Assembly: GCA_900473045.1 (NCBI GenBank)
Contig: UCKS01000020.1
Span: 1-55,588 of the forward strand
DNA: 55,588 nucleotides
From: Hyphomicrobiales bacterium
Lineage (GTDB): Bacteria > Pseudomonadota > Alphaproteobacteria > Rhizobiales > Rhizobiaceae
Reading direction: 5' to 3'
Part shown: one piece after another, positions 35,810 through 44,398 of the stretch
Layout of the letters: each line of letters opens with the position of its first letter
Position numbering within the stretch: position 1 is the stretch's first letter
The notes under the pieces: generated by a model
Databases searched by the model: none
Seen by the model: only the letters and a program-made list of their open reading frames with translations
Told to the model about the DNA's origin: nothing
Program-made: the position numbers and the translations under genes

Positions 35810-37540
35810 TCACTCCACCGCGCCGCTCTTGATCGTGGCGGGCACATTCATCTTCTTGCGCTCGCGGGCCATGTCGCTGACGGCGGCGCGCAGGCGGGGG
35901 TGGCGGGCCATGAAAATGTTGAAATCGCGCCGGTCGAGTTTGAGGAACTGGCAGAAATCCACCGCGATCACGTCGGCGGTGCGCAATCCGCCGCTGAGCA
36001 GCGCCATCTCGCCAAAAAAGGCGCCGGCTCCCAGCGGGATGGCGTTACCCGGCAAGCGGACCTCGGCGGCACCGGACGAGATGAAATACATCGCATCGCC
36101 GCGCTCGCCAACCCGGATCACCTTGTCGCCCGGCGAGGCCGAGGCCGGGCGGAACAGGAGGAGAAGCTCCTCGAGCGCATGATCGTTGACCTTGGAAAAC
36201 AGCGGAAAGGTGTCGACCAGTTGCTGCTGCTTCAGCTGCTGCTGGCTTTCCTTCTCATCGCTCCGCGCCTTAATGAGGTCGAGTTCGCGGCTGAGTATTT
36301 TAATTTTTCGCTCGCCGTAGATCGGCACGCCGCCACTGAGCGCCGTCTTCAGCTTTGCCGCAGCCCAGAACATCAGCGGATTGAGGGTAATCGACAGGAT
36401 GGCACCGGCCAGGATGAGGTCGTACCCCTCTTGCGACATCAGCCCCAGGGAAACCCCAAGCCCGGCGACAATGAAGGAGAATTCGCCGATCTGGGCCAGG
36501 CTTGCCGCTACCGTCAGCGCCATCGACATCGGATAGCGCAGCATCAGCACGAAGCCGGCGGCCATCAGCGATTTTCCAAGCGTGATCAGCGCCAGGATGG
36601 CAAGCACCGCCAGCGGCTGATCGATCAGGATGGTCGGATTGAACAGCATGCCGACAGATACGAAGAACAACACCGAAAAGGCATTCTGCAATGGCAGAGA
36701 ATCCGCCGCCGCCCGGTGGCTGAGATGCGATTCGCTCATGATGACGCCAGCAAAAAACGCGCCCAACGCAAAGGAAACCCCGAAAAGCGTGGCCGAGCCG
36801 AAGGCTATGCCAAGCGCGATGGCGAGAACGGTGAGCGTGAACAATTCGCGCGATCCGGTGCGGGCAACCAGCGTCAACAGCCAGGGAACGATCCGCGGGC
36901 CCAGAACGATGGCAAGGACGGCAAATGCGCCGAGCTTGACCAGCGTCAGAACAATCGTCAGCGCAACAGGCGTCGAACCCGCTGCCGCCCCATGCGCCCC
37001 GGCCCCTTGAGCACCCAGCACCTCAGCGACGATCGGCAGCAGAACGAGCACCAGGACCATGGCCAGGTCCTCGACGATGAGCCAGCCAATGGCCACCCGG
37101 CCATTCGGCGAGTTGACCAGATTTCGTTCCTCCAGCGCCTTGAGCAGAACGACGGTGCTGGCGACGGAAATGCTGAGCCCGAAGACCAGCCCGGCGCCGA
37201 AGTTCCAGCCCCAGAGCGTACAGACGCCGATCCCCAGAAGCGTTGCAAGAATGATTTGGCCGATGGCGCCGGGAATGGCGACCCCGCGAACGGCGATGAG
37301 ATCGGCTGCGGAAAAGTGCAGGCCGACGCCGAACATCAGCAGAATGACGCCAATTTCGGCTAGCTGGCTGGCCAATGCGGTATCGGCTGTAAACCCGGGC
37401 GTAAATGGCCCCATCACAATGCCGGCAACCAGATATCCAACCAGGGGCGGCAGGCGCAGCCGATCCGCGAAGTAACCGCACCCCGCAGCCAGCACGAAGC
37501 TAATCGCGACGGTTGCCACCAATGCCATATCCTGATGCAC
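35810..37540 (-). CDS. CPA2-type cation:proton antiporter with C-terminal cyclic-nucleotide-binding-like domain
   Basis: A 576-aa membrane protein. Residues about 5-385 form the 12-13-segment Kef/YbaL-like exchanger (LPPLVGYLVAGIVMGPFTPGF, LLMFGVGLHF, GLSISVASTVVLL). A linker with a Gln-rich coiled coil (KESQQQLKQQQLVDTF) follows. Then comes a CRP-type beta-barrel (PGDKVIRVGERGDAMYFISSGAAEVRL...GAGAFFGEMALLSGGLRTADVIA) in place of the usual TrkA-N domain. The start is a GTG at 37540; an ATG at 37528 is the alternative. It probably exchanges K+ or Na+ for protons under control of a ligand bound to the tail. Confidence 0.86.
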   Translation of the reverse strand: MHQDMALVATVAISFVLAAGCGYFADRLRLPPLVGYLVAGIVMGPFTPGFTADTALASQLAEIGVILLMFGVGLHFSAADLIAVRGVAIPGAIGQIILATLLGIGVCTLWGWNFGAGLVFGLSISVASTVVLLKALEERNLVNSPNGRVAIGWLIVEDLAMVLVLVLLPIVAEVLGAQGAGAHGAAAGSTPVALTIVLTLVKLGAFAVLAIVLGPRIVPWLLTLVARTGSRELFTLTVLAIALGIAFGSATLFGVSFALGAFFAGVIMSESHLSHRAAADSLPLQNAFSVLFFVSVGMLFNPTILIDQPLAVLAILALITLGKSLMAAGFVLMLRYPMSMALTVAASLAQIGEFSFIVAGLGVSLGLMSQEGYDLILAGAILSITLNPLMFWAAAKLKTALSGGVPIYGERKIKILSRELDLIKARSDEKESQQQLKQQQLVDTFPLFSKVNDHALEELLLLFRPASASPGDKVIRVGERGDAMYFISSGAAEVRLPGNAIPLGAGAFFGEMALLSGGLRTADVIAVDFCQFLKLDRRDFNIFMARHPRLRAAVSDMARERKKMNVPATIKSGAVE

Positions 37541-37680
37541 GCACTAACCCCCGGCTGCTTTCATGCTTATCTGATGTATTTGTATCGCAGGCCTGCAGCA
37601 AGCGCCCGAGCAACACCATATGGAGGGAAGGGCGTTATCATCGTCCCGGCTCCAAAGGAGTGGCTGTAGTGCCTGCTTGT

Positions 37681-37705
37681 GGAACAAGCCATCAATCCGC
37701 ACGTT
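37681..37705 (+). promoter_or_regulatory. EcfG/RpoE2-type general stress promoter
   Basis: GGAAC (37681-37685), 16 bases, then CGTT (37702-37705) match the consensus GGAAC-N16/17-CGTT of the alphaproteobacterial general stress sigma factor. It lies 30 bp before the ATG of the 45-aa membrane peptide gene, a correct promoter distance. Confidence 0.75.
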
Positions 37706-37734
37706 TCATGCAGAATTAAACAGGATTAATTACA

Positions 37735-37872
37735 ATGCAAATGACCATGCGCGCCGTTGTCTTCGTGATCGTCGGTTCGATTCTGAGCATTCTCGTCATC
37801 AAATATGCCGACAACGATCTGAACGCTGCCGTGCCGATGATGGACCCCGCGACTGCCGCGGCGCCGGCCTGA
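37735..37872 (+). CDS. 45-aa single-span membrane peptide, stress-promoter linked
   Basis: From the ATG at 37735 (CAGGA about 10 bp upstream) the frame encodes MQMTMRAVVFVIVGSILSIL..., one hydrophobic helix at about 7-22. A short acidic, Ala/Pro-rich tail ends in PATAAAPA. It is too short for most gene finders. A GGAAC-N16-CGTT promoter just upstream supports a real gene of the general stress regulon. Small one-helix proteins are common members of that regulon. No molecular function is known. Confidence 0.7.
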   Translation: MQMTMRAVVFVIVGSILSILVIKYADNDLNAAVPMMDPATAAAPA

Positions 37873-38007
37873 TCCGGCACCGATAAAAAACCGCCACAAT
37901 CGATCGTCACTCGTATCGCTCAAGGAACGCACCACCTATGACCGGTGCATGCCTTGTTGAATTCCGGCCTAGGCAGGTCCGTTTCAGCCGGCAACAGGAG
38001 ACGAAGT

Positions 38008-38220
38008 ATGACGAAATGGCGCAACGAGCCAATGCTCCCCAACCACGTGCAACTGTGCCAGCGCGTCTTCGACAGGGCAAGGGCGGCCCGCAACATCGCT
38101 CCCGACAGCGACGCCAACGACCCGGTCGCGGCCCTGGTGCTGACGCTGTATCGCCACGGCGTCCGCGACGAGGAGGACCTGTTCGCGCGCGTTCTCCAAG
38201 CCCTGGACGAAAAGTCCTGA
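38008..38220 (+). CDS. small hypothetical protein, 70 aa
   Basis: The ATG at 38008 has a strong ribosome site (CAGGAGACGAAGT). The protein is soluble and helical (HVQLCQRVFDRARAARNIAPDSD, then VAALVLTLYRHGVRDEEDLFARVLQAL). The C-terminal half looks like a helical pair. I do not recognise the family. It lies between the stress-type peptide gene and the sulfur island and belongs clearly to neither. Confidence 0.65.
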   Translation: MTKWRNEPMLPNHVQLCQRVFDRARAARNIAPDSDANDPVAALVLTLYRHGVRDEEDLFARVLQALDEKS

Positions 38221-38282
38221 ACCCGGTAGCTGGCCTCCCTCGCCACGTTAAAGGCTTGACCGTCGATTAATATTGATAAAAA

Positions 38283-38293
38283 CTATAGACTAT
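38283..38293 (+). promoter_or_regulatory. TATAGACTAT-type element, site 1
   Basis: CTATAGACTAT in an AT-rich context (GATAAAAACTATAGACTATC), 25 bp before the FAD-protein start. It is one of five similar elements, each upstream of a transcription unit of the 38-52 kb island. Confidence 0.5.
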
Positions 38294-38317
38294 CAAACGG
38301 CCCGACGGTGAGGTGTC

Positions 38318-39793
38318 ATGAACCAATTGATCGTCAACCCGATGACAGTATCCGGCGCCGCCGCTGGCGAAGGATTGCAGCAGCCGGTGGTCGCTATTAT
38401 CGGCGGCGGCGTGTCGGGCGCGGCGACAGCCTTTCATCTTGCGCTGTCAAACCAGTCCCCGGCTCCGCAAATCATCGTGTTCGAGCCACGCACGTGCCTT
38501 GGCAAGGGGCTTGCCTACGACACGACTGAGCCCGCCCACCGCATCAACGTGCCGGCCGCGCGCATGAGCCTTTTGACCGACGAACCGGATCATTTTCTGC
38601 GCTGGATCACGGCGCATTCGGCAACGGCGGGCGATGACGAAGCCCTGCGGCCCGACGGCGCCCTGTTTCCCCGCCGCAGCGTGTTCGGCGATTATGTCAA
38701 CGCCATGCTGCAGCCCCTTGTAGCCGCCGGCTCCGTCCAGCACCGCCGCAGCGCTGTCGCGCATGTGCTGCGCGATGGCCCCCGCTGGTCGATTATCGGT
38801 GACGATGGCGCGCAGACCTGGGCCGACATCGTCGTCATCGCCACCAGCCACCCGCCGCCGGTAGCACCAGGCCAGCTTCAAGCCGTACTGAAGGACCATC
38901 CCCGTTTCGTGGCCGACCCGACGAAAGCCGGAGCGCTTGCGGCCATCCGTCCATCGGACCGGGTGCTTGTGGTCGGCAACGGCCTGACCTCGGCCGATGT
39001 GATCGCTGCGCTGGCGCTGAAGGGCCACCAGGGTCCGATTACCGCGATTTCACGGCGTGGACTGCGTTCGCGCGGCCACGCACCGGTGGCGCAGGATCCC
39101 GCCGGCGACTTTGTGACTGAGCCGGCCTTCACTGCGCGGGCACTGCTGAAAAACATCCGCACTGCCATCCGGCAAGCGGGTGCAGACGGCCGGACCTGGC
39201 ACGGCGTCATCGATCAGGTACGGGCGCAGGGCCAGGCGCTGTGGCAGGTTCTGCCTCTGGTGGAACGGCAGCGCATCGTCCGGCATTTACGCCCGTTCTG
39301 GGATGTGCACCGGTTCCGCGTCGCGCCGCAGGTGGAAGCAGCACTAGATGCCGCAATCGCGGAAGGACGCCTTGAAATCCTCGCCGGTTCGGTTGCGGCA
39401 AGCCGGATTGAGGCGGATGCGATCCACTGCACGCTGCGTCTGCGGCGGGGTCCCACTCCCGTCGAGAAAACCTACGACGCCGTGGTCGTCACCACCGGTC
39501 CTGGCCATGGCGGCATTCTCGGCAGCCAGCCCTTCCTCGCCGAACTCTCGCACAACGGTTACCTCGAACTTGACCCGACCGGCCTTGGGCTATTCTGCAC
39601 CCGCAACTCGGAAGCCATCGGCCCGGTTGTGGGCGTAACACCTTCCCTGCTGATCGCCGGGCCGCTGGCGCGCGGCACGTTTGGCGAGTTGATGGGCCTG
39701 CCACAGGTGACCGACCATGCCGTGCTCGTTGCAGCAAGGATCGCCGAATGCTTGCAGGCGCACACGCCAACGACGGCGCAAAACCAGCTTTAA
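38318..39793 (+). CDS. FAD/NAD(P)-binding oxidoreductase
   Basis: A 491-aa flavoprotein-like enzyme. The FAD motif VVAIIGGGVSGAATAFHLA is at about residues 24-42. GKGLAYDTTEPAHRINVPAARMSLL is characteristic of the FAD-NAD(P)-binding (PF13454-type) family. A second dinucleotide motif VLVVGNGLTSADVIAAL follows near 210. GAGGTGTC precedes the ATG. Such proteins often lie next to SfnB-type monooxygenases in sulfur-scavenging clusters. It may supply electrons or oxidise an N- or S-compound. No direct evidence decides this. Confidence 0.82.
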   Translation: MNQLIVNPMTVSGAAAGEGLQQPVVAIIGGGVSGAATAFHLALSNQSPAPQIIVFEPRTCLGKGLAYDTTEPAHRINVPAARMSLLTDEPDHFLRWITAHSATAGDDEALRPDGALFPRRSVFGDYVNAMLQPLVAAGSVQHRRSAVAHVLRDGPRWSIIGDDGAQTWADIVVIATSHPPPVAPGQLQAVLKDHPRFVADPTKAGALAAIRPSDRVLVVGNGLTSADVIAALALKGHQGPITAISRRGLRSRGHAPVAQDPAGDFVTEPAFTARALLKNIRTAIRQAGADGRTWHGVIDQVRAQGQALWQVLPLVERQRIVRHLRPFWDVHRFRVAPQVEAALDAAIAEGRLEILAGSVAASRIEADAIHCTLRLRRGPTPVEKTYDAVVVTTGPGHGGILGSQPFLAELSHNGYLELDPTGLGLFCTRNSEAIGPVVGVTPSLLIAGPLARGTFGELMGLPQVTDHAVLVAARIAECLQAHTPTTAQNQL

Positions 39794-39819
39794 GGAAAGA
39801 CTTTTCTTAGTCTAGACGA

Positions 39820-39832
39820 TCTATAGAAATTA
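39820..39832 (+). promoter_or_regulatory. TATAGACTAT-type element, site 2
   Basis: TCTATAGAAATTA, with a nearby TCTAGA (39811-39816). It lies about 60 bp before the SfnB-like gene. It matches the island consensus with one change (GAA for GAC). Confidence 0.45.
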
Positions 39833-39893
39833 TAATCTTATCTTTCCGCCTGACTTCTTCCACCCATGATCCGTGCAAAAAACGGAGCGTGCG

Positions 39894-41111
39894 ATGGAAA
39901 CCATCTTGCAGTATCAGCCAATCGTCAAACAAACGGCCGGTCGCCTCCGCAGCGATTTCGAAGCCATCGAGACCGCCCGGGCACTAGCCTCCGATTTCGC
40001 CACCCGCGCGTCCGATCGCGATGCCAATCGCACCCTGCCCTATGACGAACTCGACGAGATCGCCAGGTCCGGACTTCTGGCGATTACCGTTCCCTCCGAA
40101 TATGGCGGGCTTGATGTCTCCAACGCGATTCTGGCGGAAGTGACCGCCATCCTGTCCGAGGCGGATGCGTCGATCGGCCAGATCCCACAAAACCATTTCT
40201 ACATTCTCGAAGCGCTGCGGGTGGATGGCAGCGAGGACCAGAAGCGCTACTTCTTCGGCCGTGCGCTGGCGGGCGACCGTTTCGGCAATGCGCTTTCCGA
40301 ACGCGGCACCAAGACGGTCGCCGACTACAATACCCGCATCACGCCGGAAGGACCGGGCTACCGCGTCAATGGCCAGAAGTTCTATTCGACCGGCGTACTC
40401 TTTGCCGACTGGATCACCGTTTTCGCCCTTGATCCCGAAGACCGGCTAACCATGTCCTTCCTCGCCAAGGGCACCGAGGGTATCGAGATTGTCGACGACT
40501 GGGATGGTTTTGGCCAGCGCACCACCGGCAGCGGCACCACCATCCTCAACAATGTCTATGTCAACGCCGATGCCATCGTCTTCCATCACAAGGGTTTCGA
40601 GCGGCCGACCACCATCGGTTCGGTCGGCCAGATCATCCATGCCGGTGTCGATCTCGGCATCGCGCGCGCTGCTTTCGCAGAAACGCTGGATTTCGTCCGC
40701 ACCCAGAGCCGCCCCTGGAAAGATTCCGGCGTCGAACGCGCCGCAGACGATCCGCTGACCATCGCCAAAATCGGCGAGATCGCTATCAAGATAGAGGCGG
40801 CAAGCGCCCTGATCGAGCGGGCCGGCCGCAAGGTCGATGTCGCCCAGATGGACGCGACAGAGGCCAATGTCATCGACGCAACCCTCTCGGTCGCCGCCGC
40901 AAAGGTGCTGACCACGGAAGTGGCACTCGCCGCGTCCACCACCCTGTTCGAACTCGCCGGCACCTCGGCCACCCGCATCGGCCTCAACCTCGACCGCCAC
41001 TGGCGCAATGCCCGCACTCACACATTGCACGATCCGGTGCGCTGGAAGGCCCATGTCGTCGGTAATTTTCACCTGAACGGCGTGGTGCCGCCGAAGAACG
41101 GGGCGTTGTGA
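39894..41111 (+). CDS. SfnB-type sulfur-acquisition flavin oxidoreductase
   Basis: A 405-aa acyl-CoA-dehydrogenase-fold protein. The ATG at 39894 is chosen because ACGGAGCG precedes it; an in-frame GTG lies 7 codons upstream. Landmarks are LPYDELDEIARSGLLAITVPSEYGGLD, SIGQIPQNHFYILEAL, SERGTKTVADYNTRI, and the C-terminal RHWRNARTHTLHDPVRWK shared with DszC-type enzymes. SfnB relatives help release sulfur from sulfones and related compounds as reduced-flavin monooxygenases. No flavin reductase is encoded nearby. A second member of the same fold lies at 41706-42917. Confidence 0.88.
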   Translation: METILQYQPIVKQTAGRLRSDFEAIETARALASDFATRASDRDANRTLPYDELDEIARSGLLAITVPSEYGGLDVSNAILAEVTAILSEADASIGQIPQNHFYILEALRVDGSEDQKRYFFGRALAGDRFGNALSERGTKTVADYNTRITPEGPGYRVNGQKFYSTGVLFADWITVFALDPEDRLTMSFLAKGTEGIEIVDDWDGFGQRTTGSGTTILNNVYVNADAIVFHHKGFERPTTIGSVGQIIHAGVDLGIARAAFAETLDFVRTQSRPWKDSGVERAADDPLTIAKIGEIAIKIEAASALIERAGRKVDVAQMDATEANVIDATLSVAAAKVLTTEVALAASTTLFELAGTSATRIGLNLDRHWRNARTHTLHDPVRWKAHVVGNFHLNGVVPPKNGAL

Positions 41112-41237
41112 GCGCTGGAGACGCTATCCGTTCAGCGCTCAACGACTGTGCGGACTGAAGGAAATGGTAGCCTCCAGAGGTGCAATTTTCAGCCTCCCAT
41201 CGCCTTCAGACAGCCATTATCCTTTAACGAGTAATGT

Positions 41238-41268
41238 AAAAACCGGGCCTCATTGCAAGGCGCCCGGT
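41238..41268 (-). terminator. rho-independent terminator of the small lipoprotein gene
   Basis: On the minus strand ACCGGGC and GCCCGGT form a 7-bp stem directly after the stop codon, followed by TTTTTACATT. The loop is 13 bases. Confidence 0.75.
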
Positions 41269-41603
41269 TATCGTCCTTGGAAGATCTTGATCAACTTAGG
41301 CGTCGCTCTACGGCGTTTAAAATCAACCACATCCTGGTATTCGAGTTTTCCGGATCGGACTGCTTCAACGAAGCGGGCACACGCCAGCCGCGGTGCATCT
41401 TTCTCTGAAGAATCGATTATGATCGAAGCATTCTTGCGTTGCTGCGCAGTCCAGTTTGCCAAGCATTCTTTCATGGCAAACTGTCTTGCCTTTGCGCTGC
41501 CCTGAACTGTCGTAACGATGGCGGCGTATTCTTGCTTCGAAGGCGCACAGCCAGCAAGGATTGCGACTGAGAATAGACACGAAGCGATGTGGACGAGTTT
41601 CAT
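41268..41603 (-). CDS. small lipoprotein, 111 aa
   Basis: The signal MKLVHIASCLFSVAILAGC ends in the lipobox LAGC. The mature part is basic and helical (QQRKNASIIIDSSEKDAPRLACARFVEAVRSGKLEYQDVVDFKRR), with two further Cys residues that could pair. GGAGGTCGC precedes the ATG. It interrupts the sulfur island, is read on the minus strand and has its own terminator, so it is probably an independent gene. The function is unknown. Confidence 0.75.
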   Translation of the reverse strand: MKLVHIASCLFSVAILAGCAPSKQEYAAIVTTVQGSAKARQFAMKECLANWTAQQRKNASIIIDSSEKDAPRLACARFVEAVRSGKLEYQDVVDFKRRRATPKLIKIFQGR

Positions 41604-41705
41604 TGCGACCTCCGATTGAATGCCAAACCGGTATCCAAACGAAATCTGATTCGCAATCTACCACCTCGTAGATTTAACAAGGGTATACGGTGGCGCTCGC
41701 TCCGT

Positions 41706-42917
41706 TCAGCTATACAAGCTCACCACCGGGATCCTATCGTTCAGCACGAACTCACCGACTTCCTTTGCTTTGTAGAACACCGGATCGTGCAGTGTGTGGG
41801 TGCGCACGTTGCGCCAGAAGCGGTCGAACCGGTATTTTTCTGCGGTCGAGCGGGCGCCGGTCACCTCGAAGACCCGGGCGGTGATGTCGAGGGCGGTATG
41901 TGTGGCGTGAACCTTGGCTGCGTAGGCTTCAGCTGCTGCTTCGCCACGTTCACGCGCGGTCACGTCCCTTCCCTTGGAAAGCGCCGTCTGCACCGCCAGT
42001 GCCGCGCTATCCGCAAGAGCCACAGAGGCCTTCAATGATGCGGTAAATTCGCCGACACGTTCGAGAATATACGGATCGTCGGCCGCACGCTCGACACCGG
42101 ATGTGACCCAAGGACGGGTGGTGGTGCGGACATAATCGACGGCGGCAGCCAGTGCGCCCTCGGCGGCTCCCAGATAGAAATTCACAAAGACCAGCTGAAT
42201 GAGTGGCGTATTGAAAGTCGCCAGAACTGGTGGAGGTACATTTTCATCTGCCGGCGGGGCGATAAAATCCTCGTCGTAAACCGGAAAATCATGGAACTCG
42301 ACACTGCCGGAATCGGACAGCCGCTGACCGATATTGTCCCAGTCGTCATTAGTCACATACCCCGGCCGATCTGTCGGCACGGCGAAATTGGCAATCTTGC
42401 CCTCCAGCGTCGCATTGGCATTGATATAGTCGGACACCCGCGCGGCGGTGGAGAAGGATTTGCGGCCGTTCAGCACATAACCGGTACCACGGCGCGTCAA
42501 TGTCAGGCCGGGGTCGCGCGGGTTGACCGCAGCCCCCCAGTAGAAGTTCTGCGCCACGGTCTCCGTGCCCAGCGCCTGTGCGCGCGCCTGATCCGCGAAC
42601 GACCAGTAGATCGACTGGCTGTTGACATAGTGGTAGCCGAGCAGCTGGCCGATGGAGCTTTCGCCGCGCGCCAGAATACGGACGAGCTTCAGGCCGTCGA
42701 CCCAATCGAGCCCGCCACCACCGCTGTCACGCGGGTGCAGGGCGTTGAGCAGGCCGGCCTTCTTCAGTTTGACGATCTCGCCGATCGGCGGGCGCCCTTC
42801 CCTGTCAAGGTCCGCAGCTTGCAGCGACAGATCGAGGGAGATTTCGGCGGCCCTGGCAAACAGGCTGTCGCGCGTGACGCCGAGACCGGCTGCATAGACA
42901 ACATTGGATTGGCTCAT
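41706..42917 (-). CDS. DszC-like acyl-CoA-dehydrogenase-fold monooxygenase
   Basis: A 403-aa protein. The ATG at 42917 (MSQSNVVYAAGLG) is chosen because GGAGCTTTTCCC precedes it; longer frames run into the binding-protein gene. Landmarks are HPRDSGGGGLDWVDGLKLVRILARGESSIGQLLGYHY, LNGRKSFSTAARVSDYI, RLSDSGSVEFHDFPV, and the C-terminal RFWRNVRTHTLHDPVFYKAKEVGEF. These are typical of the DszC/SfnB branch, which oxidises sulfur or nitrogen compounds with reduced FMN. It follows the binding-protein gene by 73 bp and is probably co-transcribed with it. Confidence 0.85.
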   Translation of the reverse strand: MSQSNVVYAAGLGVTRDSLFARAAEISLDLSLQAADLDREGRPPIGEIVKLKKAGLLNALHPRDSGGGGLDWVDGLKLVRILARGESSIGQLLGYHYVNSQSIYWSFADQARAQALGTETVAQNFYWGAAVNPRDPGLTLTRRGTGYVLNGRKSFSTAARVSDYINANATLEGKIANFAVPTDRPGYVTNDDWDNIGQRLSDSGSVEFHDFPVYDEDFIAPPADENVPPPVLATFNTPLIQLVFVNFYLGAAEGALAAAVDYVRTTTRPWVTSGVERAADDPYILERVGEFTASLKASVALADSAALAVQTALSKGRDVTARERGEAAAEAYAAKVHATHTALDITARVFEVTGARSTAEKYRFDRFWRNVRTHTLHDPVFYKAKEVGEFVLNDRIPVVSLYS

Positions 42918-42990
42918 GGGAAAAGCTCCAGTTTGAAAAGGAGGAGAGCGGCGGAACCACAAGCGGCTCCGCCGTCGCAACGCAAAAAGA

Positions 42991-44037
42991 TCAGAACAGT
43001 TTGGCCGGGATCCAGCTTGCGGTGACGGCATCGCTGACGCTGAAGGCCGGGATCTTGGCTGCCAGTTCCTCGATGGTTTTGACACCGGCCTCGCGCAGGC
43101 TTTTCTGGGTCAGCAACGTCGGCTCGACAGTGATCTGGCGGGGAACGTCCTGTCCTGCAATTTCAAGGGCTGCGGCACGGATCGAGACGGCGCCAACCAC
43201 GGCCGGGTTGGTCGCAACCGTTGCGACCCAGGGGCTGCCTTCCTCGACGATCTCCTGGATATCGGCAGTGGAAACATCGGCCGAGTAGATTTTCAGCTTA
43301 TCGGAAATGCCAAGATCGGCCGCCGCCAGCTTCACGCCGCGGGCAAACTCGTCATAGGGCGCAAAAACCACGGTAATATCGGGATTGGCCCGAAGCGCGG
43401 CCTTTGCCTGATCGGCCGTGCTGGTCGCTGTCGTATCGCTGACATTGCCGAAGCGTGCCTTCTCGACGACGCCCTTGTTCTCCGCCTTGAACGTGTCCCA
43501 AACCTCGTTGCGGCGATCGAGTGGCGCGAAGCCGGCGACATAGACGTATCCGGCATTAAAACTCGTACCATTGTCCTTGACCGCCTGCTCAAGGGCCTGC
43601 TTTGCCAGTGCGTGATCGCTCTGCTCGACCTGCGGCACCTTCGGATTGTTGAGATTGACGTCGAAGGCGACGACCTTGATGCCCTTGTCGAGCGCCTGCT
43701 GCACGACATCGGCAAGCGATTCGGGAACGCCGTGATCGATCACGATGCCTTCCACGCCGAGATTGATCGCCTGCAGGATCTGCTCGCGCTGTTCCGCCGC
43801 GTTCTGGCGGCCGGGGAAGACCCGCAGATCGATATCAAGCGCTTTCGCCTGCGCCTCGGCTCCAGCCTGATACACCTGGAAGAAATCACCAGCGGAAATG
43901 TAGCTGATCAGCGCCAGCTTGACGCCGCCCTTGTCGAACGGGGCCGGTGCGCCGGCAACGCCATCGGCCTTGGCAGCCGAGACCAGCAGGAAGGGAATGA
44001 GAGCGGCGGTTGCCGCCAGACGGAGAATGGTTTTCAT
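42991..44037 (-). CDS. sugar-type periplasmic binding protein, first importer
   Basis: A 348-aa secreted protein of the ribose-binding (type I, LacI-like fold) family. The ATG at 44037 (AGAAGGAACG upstream) gives a signal peptide MKTILRLAATAALIPFLLVSAAKA. The mature part contains VKLALISYISAGDFFQVYQAGAEAQAKALDID and GVEGIVIDHGVPESLADVVQQALDKGIKVVAFD. It is divergent from the ATPase and permease genes at 44399-46938, which lack a binding protein of their own, so the three form one importer. It is co-directional with the DszC-like gene. Confidence 0.88.
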   Translation of the reverse strand: MKTILRLAATAALIPFLLVSAAKADGVAGAPAPFDKGGVKLALISYISAGDFFQVYQAGAEAQAKALDIDLRVFPGRQNAAEQREQILQAINLGVEGIVIDHGVPESLADVVQQALDKGIKVVAFDVNLNNPKVPQVEQSDHALAKQALEQAVKDNGTSFNAGYVYVAGFAPLDRRNEVWDTFKAENKGVVEKARFGNVSDTTATSTADQAKAALRANPDITVVFAPYDEFARGVKLAAADLGISDKLKIYSADVSTADIQEIVEEGSPWVATVATNPAVVGAVSIRAAALEIAGQDVPRQITVEPTLLTQKSLREAGVKTIEELAAKIPAFSVSDAVTASWIPAKLF

Positions 44038-44131
44038 GGAATGCGTTCCTTCTGAAGACAATCGAACACGTCACCGGCAAGCAGCCAGCCCTTCTGGGGA
44101 CGCAGTATCTATTAGATATTCAATCCATAAA

Positions 44132-44146
44132 TTTAATAGACTAATT
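44132..44146 (-). promoter_or_regulatory. TATAGACTAT-type element, site 3
   Basis: TTTAATAGACTAATT read on the plus strand, 95 bp before the binding-protein start on the minus strand. It keeps the core ATAGACTA of the other sites. Confidence 0.42.
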
Positions 44147-44364
44147 AGTGCCATTTTTCCGGCTTGGAGAGAAACCTGTTTCGCGGGAACTGGCCTGCGC
44201 GACAAAGTCCTACCGGCACGCCGCCGCATCATGACCAGTTTGCCTGTTCGGCGCGAACGTTCTGCCGGAACCCATCCATCCGCAAAGAAATTACCGGCGC
44301 AGCCGGTACTTCGCAAAGCTGTTCCGCCCGCTCAGCTGTCTTCAGCGGGAAATATATGACAAAT

Positions 44365-44377
44365 TATATAGACTATA
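44365..44377 (+). promoter_or_regulatory. TATAGACTAT-type element, site 4
   Basis: TATATAGACTATA, 22 bp before the ATPase start. It is the closest match to site 1. Confidence 0.5.
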
Positions 44378-44398
44378 AGGATATCAGGATTTCCATCC

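Larger units (their letters stand above)
44038..44398. other. divergent promoter region of the first sulfur-island importer
   Basis: This 361-bp gap carries two TATAGACTAT-type elements (44132-44146 and 44365-44377), one near each start, plus a near-palindrome ATCTATTAGAT at about 44108-44118. No gene is visible. Confidence 0.6.
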
